From contig JAKMXF010000277.1 in NCBI GenBank assembly GCA_024704765.1, forward strand, positions 372,001 through 436,000: DNA of 64,000 nucleotides. Reading direction: 5' to 3'. The position numbers were made by a program, and so were the translations under genes. Within the stretch, counting starts at the first letter, position 1, and the number at the start of each line of letters is the position of its first letter. Below are positions 34,154-45,300 of this stretch, one piece after another. The stretch is from Oopsacas minuta (lineage: Eukaryota > Porifera > Hexactinellida > Lyssacinosida > Leucopsacidae). The notes beneath the pieces were generated by a model. It was not told the origin of the DNA and ran no database searches. It saw nothing but the letters and a program-made list of their open reading frames with translations.

Positions 34154-35464
34154 ACAGGGTGGCTCCAAAGTTCTGATACAAACCATTTTGTCTATAATAT
34201 TTATTCAGCATGACCTACATTATTGATTCTCTATATATAATTAATACATACTATTAGGAAGAGATTGCCTAGTCATTTATTCAATATAACCACCCTTTTT
34301 GGAAATGACAGCCCTGAGTCTGTTCGGGAATCCTTCTACTGCAGCACGCAGAGTTTCTTGGGGTATCTTCTCCCATTCTCGACACAAGGAAATCTTTAGA
34401 GCTAACTGTGTTGTGTGACACAGAACAAGCCTTGTTTTCCAAGATAGACCATACAGAATAGTCCATGGGATTTAAATCGGGACTTTATGGTGGCCATTCA
34501 TCCTTATGTATAAAATTGGGAATATTGTGCTTCAGCCAATCTTGGGTCGTATTGGCCGTATGGGTGGGAGCACCATCTTGTTGGAAGACAAATTGCTGTC
34601 CAGAAAACATGGTCTGGCTCAGACCTTTTACCACAGGCTTTAACACAAGCTCTTGGTATGTTTTGGCATTGATTTTCACTCCTGGGGGGATGAAAATCAG
34701 TGGTGTCCGACCAACAGCAGAGACCCCAGCCCAAACCATCACCGACTGTGGTTTCTTCATCCGACTGATATATCTGAACTTATCAGGGATCGCTGAAACT
34801 GAGGTCGAGATGACTCTGTCGTTTTGGCTATTTGTAGCCTCTTCAATGGTGAAAATTTTCTCATCTGAGAAAATGGTATTTTCGAGAACTCCAATAGCGT
34901 GTAGAGCAAGTAGGCTCTTGCTCCGGGACACTCTCTTTTCTTTCACCGACCCAGATAGGAATTGTACCTTTTTGCGTTTAAAAGAGCGCATTCCTAGGTC
35001 CCTTTTGACAACCTTTTGTATTGCTCGGCGAGATATATTGAGCTCCAAGGCCATTTACCTCATCGAACGGTGTGGGTTCCGCCGAATCCGTTCTCGCACC
35101 ACTTTCTTGAGAGCTGAGGTCGTTACAGAGCATGGACGACCAGATCTCGGCTTGTCTACAGTGTCCCCAGTTTCCTTATATCGATTTATCGTCCTGTAGA
35201 TAAATGCCCTACGTCCTTTTGCAATATTCAGCAGTTTCAAAATTTCTGATGGACTTTTCCCCGCCATATGCAACTCAATAATTGCTGACCTCTCAGATTC
35301 CATGGTCAATCACAATTTTTTTCGAAATAGAATACACCAAATTGAAATAATATTTGGTAGGAAGCGTATAAGGTATGTCATAGAAGAGCAAACCATTGAG
35401 AATACTTCCTGATAATGGTTGTATATTAATCATGATTTTGTATCAGAACTTTGGAGCCACCCTG
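34154..35464 (-). mobile_element. Complete DD37D mariner (1,311 bp) with 28-bp inverted repeats
   Basis: Perfect 28-bp terminal inverted repeats beginning CAGGGTGGCTCCAAAG and ending in its complement, flanked by TA at 34152-34153 and 35465-35466, the standard Tc1/mariner target duplication. Between them lies one transposase reading frame on the minus strand, interrupted by stops. Recent insertion judged by intact ends. Confidence 0.95.
34277..35309 (-). pseudogene. Mariner transposase, two in-frame stops and a frameshift
   Basis: Starts at 35309 (MTMESERSAIIELHMAGK) with helix-turn-helix and DKPRSGRPCSVTTS linker. A TAA at 35055-35057 follows NPHRSMR; reading resumes in the same frame with MALELNISRRA. 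Catalytic residues: Asp in IFSDEKIF, Asp in QQDGAPTHTANTTQDW, Asp in SPDLNPMDY, spacing 37 between the last two. A second TAA (34485-34487) replaces one residue in EWPP-SPDLN. A frameshift near 34400 separates the C-terminal end (PQETLRAAVEGF). Not functional as is. Confidence 0.9.
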
Positions 35465-35466
35465 TA

Positions 35467-35930
35467 AATACTAAAAACTAGATTTAAATTTGGCAAATCT
35501 ATTCTGTGAGATTTGCTTAAATCAGTACATTTAGCTTGTTTACTAAATGGATGGCAGGGCTAATAGGGTGTCTCCAGATTATATTCTAGTCTAGATAATA
35601 TCAAATTACACTTGTTAGTACAGCTCTTATAGAAAGATACCCTAATGGCAGAGTTGATTTACGACGCTCATTCGTTTGTTCAATTGTAGCCGTGGCTGGT
35701 GCGAAATCTAGGAATATGATTAAAACCAAAATCGGTTCTTATATATACATTGTGGTTTGATTTGTACCTGGGGTATGATATTCACACATTATTGATGATT
35801 AATAATATCTTCACAACTTTATGTGAAAAATCAATAGCACGCAAGAGTGTGGTGAGTAAATATTGAATTAAGAAAGCTAGGAGTAAATAGGAAGAGTTAG
35901 GGAAAATAAGAACTTAAGATTCTAATCTTG
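35467..35930. other. Gene-free stretch downstream of the receptor gene
   Basis: No gene seen. This is 3' flank and possible 3' UTR of the minus-strand receptor gene. No clear polyadenylation signal was assigned. Confidence 0.5.
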
Positions 35931-36391
35931 TCAAACATTGCTTTTCTGCAGATGTCTCCTTATACAGAATGTCGCAATAATAGCAACAACAAAGATTGCG
36001 GCAATAACAAGCAGCAAAAATACGATGACTACTATCAGAACGCTTTCTTGAGCAGAAAAGTCAAATGAAGCACTTTGGAAGAATGTTGTTGGATCAGTGA
36101 TTTCTGGAAGTGTTAAATAGTGAGAGGCACTTGCAGAATATGTTTCTGTAGAATATGCGAACTGTAGATCCACGCGAATAGTATAGTTGAAGTTGAGAGT
36201 TAATCCTTTAATGTTGAAGAATAGCTTCTCAGTGGTACCAGCGAAATATTCAACATCTTCGTATCCGTAGTATATTGAGAATTTCTCATCAGAGAGGGGA
36301 GTCTGCTCCGCTAACAAACCCCAGGTAACCAGGATGGAAGTGTCACTAGATGTCACAGCTTTTAGATTAGTTATTGCTTGTGAGTAGGTTG
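35931..36391 (-). other. Receptor last exon: FN3 domain, membrane helix, short tail
   Basis: FN3 domain (ITNLKAVTSSDTSILVTW, then LTLNFNYTIRVDLQF), a short stalk, one membrane helix (SVLIVVIVFLLLVIAAIFVV) and an 11-residue basic tail ending SNV-TGA (35931-35933). Acceptor at 36393-36392; the first codon is completed by C from the preceding exon. The very short tail suggests signalling through a partner, if any. Confidence 0.9.
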
Positions 36392-39300
36392 CTAGGGAGA
36401 ACAGAAAACAATTTAAGTTTTGGTACATATTAACTGATTAAATGATTACTTTAACAGTACTCACGAGAAAGAGAGAGTTGGATTTGAATAGCCAGCCTCT
36501 GTTCATTGTACCAATCTGTCACATAGAACTTGTATACTCCTACATCTGAATCATCAAAGGATAAGAAAGTAATTGAATTGTCAGATATATGAGTGTCATC
36601 AGGTCTCTGCCATTTCCCAACAAGATTAACTGTCATAACTACATTCTGTGTCTGAACGATGATAAAAGCTGTGTTTCCGTCAATAGTGAGTGATTCGAAT
36701 GTTTGTACTGTCCCCGTGTCCACGCTTATGACAGGTGGTCCTGTGAAGTGATATGAAATGTAATATCATGGCATGGATTGAAAATAAAAGTGGATAGGTT
36801 ATGCCTAATTACACAGAACAAACCTTGCATAGAGATTTCAGCACTCAGAATGTTCTCACTCGAAGTTTGATCTAGACATACCATTAGATAGGTGTCTGTG
36901 TATTTGAGCAGATTTCCTACTTCAAATACATCTAAGGGATTCTTAAAAATAGTAAAGGAGTCATTCTTCATCCAAACGAGTTCAGAAGATGAGATGGAGT
37001 TGTCAGGTGTGTGACAGAATAGAAATATATCATTATCTACTCCGAGGGTGTATTGGTATGATTCAGATGTCTCGATTACTAAAATGAAAATATTGAAATT
37101 TAGCAGAAACGGGATATCTTCATAAACTTTGTAAGAAAATTATCCGGTTTCTACTGTAGAAATACACAAAGCAATGAATTCAGAAATATGTAACCTTGTA
37201 TGAGAGTTGTATCCAGAACAGCTACAGTGTATGTATTGCTGATACTGTCTGGTTGTTGTGTCACTTCACAGCTGTAGTAACCTGGATAGTTTATGTCCAC
37301 TGACAAAACACTAGCTCCGTCAGCATCAATTGCATCAGTTCTACCAGCACAAATACCAGCTAGATCTCTGTAACTCCAGGCAACTACTCCATTCAAACAG
37401 TAGAGATCTGTGTTTGCAGTCAAAATAGAATTAGTTGATAATGGTCCATATGTTGTTGAATCAATCTTCTCTCCAAATTGATTCACTAAATATGATAGTG
37501 AAGATTAGAATACTTGTTTAGTTAATGTATTTCAATTACAAGGTCAGAAATAATACCTGTGAGATCGATCTGAATAGCAAGCCTATCCACATTATCCAAA
37601 TCAGTAACATAGAACTTGTACAACCCCTGATCAGATAGTTGAAATGTGGAGAATGTCATTGAGCTTCCTGTGAACCACGAGTAATCTGGTAGACGCCATC
37701 TCCCGACTAGATTAACAGATAGAGCTACATTCTGTGAAAGTAAGTCAAGATAAGCTTTATTGGGGTCTTCAGGGAGTAGAGGGTAGGATACCACAGATCC
37801 TGCGTTCAATGTTATGACAGGTGGGCCTGTTGATAGGAATAGAATAATTTCAATACTGATACTAATGATATAAATCTAATACACAAACCTTGAATGAGGA
37901 TTTGTACATTGAATATTGGAGTATCATCCAAGGCATCTAAACATTCCATTGTATGGGTGTTTCCGTCGTCGGGAATGTCTGCAATGTTTAGAGGGTTCTG
38001 TTTCCTCTCACTGGTATCCAACTCTCTCCAACCGATCTCTCCAAAGGGAACAGAGTTGTCAGGTTTGTGACAGAATAGGAAAGCAATATCTCTGTCTATC
38101 GTGGCAGTGTAAGTTAATGACTGTGCAGCCTCAACGACTGAAGAATAGAAAATATGAGAATTGCAAATATGAAAGCTCTGCAATTTGAATTTGAATATAC
38201 AACTACAGTGTAACCTCGTTAATAGTTAGCTCAAAAAAGGTCAAAATTTGTTCGCATTATCCGGAGTTCGTATTAACCAAAGTAATACCAATTGACTAAC
38301 TATTGTAGAGACCTGATTTGTGTAACTAATTGTTTGTCTTGTCCGGAAATTCGCATTCCACTGTATGTCTAAATATAACACATTAATGTTGCATACCTTT
38401 GTACACTTCTGTATCCATGACTGCAATTGAATACGTCTTACTGACACCATTTTCAGTTACATAACAGCTGTAGTAGCCTACTTTGTCTGTAGTCACGAGT
38501 AACGAACTAAACCCAGTGAAGAAATCAGTTTCAGCTGATTGGGATGTGTTCACACCTTCTAGATCTTCATACTTCCAGATTACCTCAGGAATATCTATCA
38601 CATCTGTTATGCAATATAGAGTAGTATTGGTAGTCAGCACTGAGAGATCTTCCAAATTGTTGTATTCTCTTAGAGCAATCTCTTCGCCAAATGGATACAC
38701 TAGAATATCATAGCTAACAATCAAATGATTGAATGACATTAGTCTCCTATATAGTATTCGATAGTTAACCATGGATAGTAGATTTGATTTCGTATCTGAT
38801 AAGAAATCTCCCCCTCCGACCCAGCTACGAGTGTCTCAAAATGACCTTAAACAATATCCAAGCAAATAAAGTATATATGTGGACCATTTTCTTCAAAATA
38901 ATCCTGTTATACCTGTAAGCTGGATCTGAATAGCTAGTGTTTCTATGCTCTCCCAATTAATAACATAGAATTTGTATATTCCCTGATCTGATATCTCAAA
39001 AGCTGAGAATGTTATGGAGTTATCTTCAACAAATGTTCCATTTGGTTTCTGCCATCTACCAGCTAGAACAGTTGCTAGAATTACATTCTTTGTAAGAAGA
39101 TTAATACTAGCTGTGTTGTCACCAGGAGTAAGAGAAGAATAACTCTCAACTGTTCCTGTGTCCAGGGTGATTTCGGGAGGACCTTGTTTGAAAAGAAAAA
39201 ATGAGCATAAGCATAGTGTATCTATTTAATCCCTAACGACAGAATAACCCAGATATATACTTCTACTCAGTATTCTAATGTTATTCTAATCAACAAACCT

Positions 39301-42300
39301 TGAAACAATATGTCAACAACGAGAATAGTATAAAGCGCGTCATTATTAAAGCATTCCAAAGTTTGCTTTCCATCAACAGTTGCACTTAATCCACCAACGT
39401 CAAAAAGATCTCTAGTACCTACCTGGGTATTAAAGCTGTACCAATAATAGGAAGAGCGTAGAACACTGTTATCAGGTTTGTTACAAAGCAGAGATGTATC
39501 AGTTCTGTCAATACCCTTTGTATAAGTGAAAGAATTCGTATCTTCAATTACTAAAGTATAATTCTCGTTAAAACGAAGTGCTCAGGACCACAGTTTCATT
39601 TCGTTATAAGCGAGTAATTTCAATAACTTTCAAGATATAGGGGGGAAAGAATCACTTCGTTATAACGGGAGTTTACTATATTTATTAAAAATGGAATTCG
39701 CGATTCAAGTCACAATAAGCTCACCAGTAACAAGTGATGGATTCTGCAAACTAAATAAATAGCTTCTGGTTATCGCCATAAACGTAACCTGACATTCATA
39801 GTATCCTGGTTCATTTGTTTGTACTGATAGTATACTAATTCCTGGGTTAGGATCAGTTGTAGGAGATTTGGCCATTCTAGGTTGATTACTAGGATAGTAG
39901 AACCAATTTACCGGGGCTGAAGCTTGTTCCTCTGTTATGCAGTAAATCATTCTATTAGCAAGTAAGAGAGAGTTGTCTTCTAAGGCGATGTATGTATTTG
40001 AATCAATCTTCTCTCCAAATGGATAAACTAAATATTTATAGAAAATATCAACTTTTCCAAAATAATACAAACAAGGTGAGGATCGGTGAAATCTGACATT
40101 TGTATATTATCTATTTTGAAGAGGTACAATTTGCAATCAAACCACGCGAATTGGCTTGTGACTCTATTTGCTAATGAAAATATACGTAGTATTGCAATCA
40201 CATACCTGTTAGTATTATCTGCATAGCTAGCGTTTCTTCATTATCCCAGTTCATTATATAGAACTTGTATAAACCTTGATGAGTTGTATCAAAAGTTTGG
40301 AATATTATTGAATTGTCTCCCACAAATGTGTCATCTGGTCTCTGCCATCTACCAGGAGTATCCACATGCATACCTACGTTTTCTACCATTAGGTTAACAA
40401 ATGCTCTGTTGATATCAGGAGATAGTAGCTCGTAGTAGGACGTAGTTCATTCGTCCAGTATTATGACAGGTGGTCCTGTAGACAACAGTATATTTTAGTT
40501 AATTCAGTAAATATAATGTCATTAGCATTCCATGAATCTTTACAATATACTCTAATCATATATTATCGGCGAATATACCTAGTGTTCGCTTATTTACGAA
40601 TGTAATTTTGCGTGAACTTCCTTTGCAAATACCGCAACTTGCGATAATAGCAAGTACAATAGACTGGGCTTACAACCGCTCCTTTTTGCTCCACTGACGA
40701 CAGCAGGGGGGCCACATGATTTCTAAATTTGTATTGCAGTCTATGGGATGGTCCAGGTATCAGTGTATAAAGCAATTAAATGGAACAAACCTCTAATAAG
40801 GAGATCAAAATAGTGTAACGATTGTCCATCAGTGATAGAAGTACACTCAAATTGACGATTCATTCCAATATTGGGTAAATTGTTTATTTCTAATGGATTA
40901 GTTACTTCTTCACTTGTGGTAGGATCTGTCATACCAGTCTCGGAAAAAGCTACCATACTATTGTAACAGAATAGGAAAATATTGTCTGCATCTACTCCAA
41001 TAGTGTATGTATATGTTTCTCCATCCACTTCAGCTAGATAATTGTAATTCATAATTTATGTATTTAAGTTCAGAAATGTCGGACAGTTGGAAAGTATGAA
41101 AAACATAAAGATAAACAAACTACACAGCATAAATTGTGCAAACAATAATATTTACTTGTATATATTGATGTGTTAAGAATTGCTACAGTATAAGTATATC
41201 CGCCATCTTCATTCACTTCACAGCTGTAGTATCCAGGTTCATCTATGCCTACTGTTAACAAACTAATCCCAGTCTCTAGCTCAGTATCAGCTTCTAGATT
41301 ACTAATTGTGCCATCTAGACTCACGTATCTCCACGTTACAAATGGATTGCTAGATCCATCTAAGCAATATAGAGTTGTACTAGTTGTAATGATAGAATTG
41401 TGTTCGATGCCTTCATAAATATTTGCAGATAATTGCTGTCCAAATCGATACACTAAAAATTCGTCGATCATTTATAGCATATTTAGATTGCATTAGTTTA
41501 CATATATTGATCATAAATAACACAAACCTTTTAATGTCAGGGAAGCAACAAGGCGTCCAGTGTTCTCCACATCAGTGACCAGAAAAGAATATACATATCC
41601 ATCAGAAAGTTCAAATGTTGGGAAAATAATAGAGCTACCATCTCCAACAGGTTCATCATCTTGGTTTGTCCATCTACCAACTAAATTAGAACTTAGGACT
41701 ACATCTGTGGCTCTATAGTTAATGCTATATTCATTTCCTATTATAACATCAGTTTGAGTATCTCCAACATCAAGGGTTACTTCAACTGGACCTGAAATTT
41801 GGTATTTACTCAAAACAAGTATAAAAAGATAGATAAAATAATTATCCAGCGATCATCGTTAGAAATTTGATAGGAATTTGAATATAAACAAATTCGATGA
41901 CCAAACAAGTAACAAATCTATATTATTATATCTCAATTGTTGTTTGTTTGTCCGTTGTCAAGGAAAGGATTTACGGTATGTAATTTTGAAATTGTCGCAT
42001 AACTATGTATTTATCGTGTTTATCAAGGAAGTAAATAGAATTCAATAAAACTTCACTAAATATATCAAACATGCTGAATCCGATTTTCACACTTTTCGAT
42101 TAATCATACGTAAATTTATTGTTGTTGCTTTATGAATAGCAAACAAAATAACAAATTAGCAAAATCTCAAAATATAAGTACAGGCTTGCTACAAAGGGAG
42201 TTGATCTTACAAAATAATTCAATAAGATATTTGCCATATACGTATATTTGTGAATTACATTGTTCTCAATATATTAATATTATAATACTCAAAGGGGCCG

Positions 42301-45300
42301 TCAATTTGGTGAATAATGGATATCTCGAGGCGTAATGAGCAGAGTTCATCGCAAAGCGATGAACCAAAGGCTCGTAAATATAAAATTTGTAGGCATGCTG
42401 AGCACTTTTGCAAGTACTTTCATGTAATTATATTTAACAAACCTTGAAGTATGAGATCTATATTCAATATTGTTACATTGGCACGTGAATCCAAACATTC
42501 CATTATTCTTCTTTCCCCATCTATCTGTAGATTTGATATTTGTAGAGGATTAGGATAGATATTATTTGTACCTAATTCTCTCCAAAAGATGTTCTCAAAA
42601 GGCACTGAATTGTCAGCTTGATGACAGAATACATATCTAGGTTCAGTATCTATATCTTTTGTGAATGTATAAAATTGTGAAGCCGAAATAACTGCAAGAA
42701 ATACAAAAAAGTTTCAAGAAATATTACTTAAGTTGTTAAATTATATATTAGATATACAAATATAATTACAGTAGACTCTCCATTATCACAAATCTGCTTA
42801 ACGGGGGTCATTTCGTGACGGACGGGATCGCGGAACTAGGCCATATTCCCCGATAAACTGTAAAAAATGATGTTGGGGTGCTCTATTAACAGTTAAAAGC
42901 AATTTAACACTAGCTATTGGGGGCTTTTTCTGGCCAAGAGTGACCCGATTAACGGGTGGTTAATAAGTGGAATTCACCGTAATTACATCGAATTTATATA
43001 TTTAGAAAACCTGAAATTTCATTCGAGGTTTCATGAAACGCAGCTGCAGTGTATGTGTTGATAATATCACCGTTTTTGGTCACAGAACATTCAAAGAAAC
43101 CCTCATCGTAACTTGTCAAGGAAATTGTATTGATTGTTGTTGTGATTACAAGTCGTCTCATTCTCAGCGACTCAATCATCCCTGCAAAGTTAATTCTTAC
43201 CCAGCTTGCAGTTGTATCAAGTTCACCCCAGCAGTATAGATCGTCATTTAAGGATACTATTGAATTGTCATCCAGAGGTATATAATTGGGACCACTTTGT
43301 ATTCCGAATGGATACACTAATGAATATAGAGGTCAGGTATCATACTGGGGGAAAGCATAGATACAAGAGCTTTCACATCCAAAAGGAAAAGTGAAATCCT
43401 GTATCAAATCTTGCATATACAGTAACTCTGTCTAATCAGATTATCCGAACCTAATTAATCCCAATACGAACAGGGTTATACAACCTTTGGAAAATGTTCT
43501 AAAATGTTCAAAAAGTGCTAATTATATCCAATTCTACTGTGGCACATACATAATATTATATTACACATGTTGGAAGCCTTTTCATCGATGGTACAACTTA
43601 TGAAAATTTTACACCTATATCCTAAGTATTATTTCAATCATAGCATGCTATGCTTCAATGTATTCGCTAATCTGAACGAATTATTTAGCTATTGGAACAG
43701 TGCTGTTCGGATTAGCTGTATTATACAATAGATTTGAGTTAAAAAGAGTATTTCTTCATAAAAGGAACAAACCTAATATTTCGATCAGATATGCTAATTT
43801 TTGCTTTTTATTCCAATTAACCACATAATATGAGAACAATCCAGCATTATTTTCATCAATTAGATTTAATGCTAGTGGATTCGAATTTCCTGAACGGCCA
43901 GCAGGAGTGATCCAATCCAGCAATGGATTTTGTAGATTGATGGCAAGAAGTAAGTCATCCTGGTATCTAACATATACTGTATTGACTTTTGGAGGAAGGA
44001 GAGGGTAGCTTTCTCCATAAATTGTAACTACAGGTCTACCTGTGAATACACAAAAATATAATTCATATGGATATCATGTGTTAAATGTTGTATTATGGAG
44101 AACAGGGAACAACTGTGCCGACCATACATTAGTATAGTGGTTTTGTATTAGCTTGAAGGATGGTCATTTTAGTAAAGCTCTCATATGGAGATGCCACATG
44201 GAAGATATGCGACGTCCATACGTCCGGCCATCAGTGCGGTTGTGCTAAATCTAGCAGCAGATTATCAAGAAAATTGGTACACATATACATTTGGGTTGGA
44301 GATTTGCACCTCGGGTATGAATGTTTGATAAAATGAAATTTCACACCTTTCAGGTGATTAATCAATCGTATTTTCACAACTTTCTAAGTAAAATAATACA
44401 AAAAACAATACACTCATTGGAGAAGGTAAGTTTTCAATCACTTTTTCATGAATCCGAAATAACCTTCCTACAAATTAACAAAAAACTATACTATACTACA
44501 GCTATATAAAGAAATCTCTATGAGAAATACTGTGGAGTTATTCAAGTAACATTACCTTGTATAGTCAGATCTACAGCAAATAGTGCTATATCAGTGCTAG
44601 TATCAACACACTCTATCTGGTAGCTGTTTATAGGAAGGCTAGTAACATCCAGAGGATTTGGCAGGTAAACAGATGCACTTTGTCTCCAGCCAATATTTTC
44701 AAAAGCTATTGAGTGGTTAAAACTGTGGCAGAATAATGAGATATCTTCTCTGTCTATCCCGTGTGTGTACGTATAAGTATCTTCAACTGAAATTACTATA
44801 GAAAACATAAGAGATATTTTAGTGCTAGATTTTCAGAATGTGGAGATTAGTAGAGTGCCAGAAATCTCAAGTGGCGGTGACCAATTGAGAAGCACAGCCA
44901 TGCCTCAGACTGGATAGGAGAGGCTCAGGCCATTTGGCTATCTTCCTGAAAATGAGTACATATTATCAAACTATTGTGATGATTATTCGATGAAATTTCA
45001 ATTTTTGGAGGCCCCCTTAGAGCGTGAGGCCCTACTGGACCCCTCTCAGAGGACCTGAGTACAGGTATAAATACAACTACATACTTGTAGTGACAGATGG
45101 CTCCAGAAGTGCTGCAGTATACTTCTTCCGTTCTCCTCTGAACTGAGTAATTTCACAGCTGTAGTATCCTGGATTATTTATATCGATATACAATGAACTA
45201 GCCCCAGTGGTAGCATTTGTTGGAACATCATAAGTACTCATTGTCCCATCTAGACCGACATAGCTCCAGATAACCTGTGGAGTACCTAACTGCTCTGTAA

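Larger units (their letters stand above)
41528..43316 (-). other. Receptor Ig triad 2 (A 43316-43011, B 42691-42443, C 41791-41528)
   Basis: A: YPFGIQSGPNYIPLDDN, LYCWGE, GFFECSV. B: YVFCHQADNSVPFENIFWRE, MECLD, NIDLILQG. C: NLVGRWTNQDDEPVGDGSSI, DGYVYSFLVTD, no Cys pair. Between A and B lies a 211-bp inverted-repeat element (42769-42979), between B and C a copy of dispersed repeat R3. Confidence 0.88.

Noticed and set aside
34465-35199. 244-codon plus-strand ORF
   Set aside because: Antisense shadow of the mariner transposase at 34277-35309, whose catalytic motifs are plain on the minus strand.
42132-42335. 67-codon ORF
   Set aside because: Lies on dispersed repeat R3 within a receptor intron.
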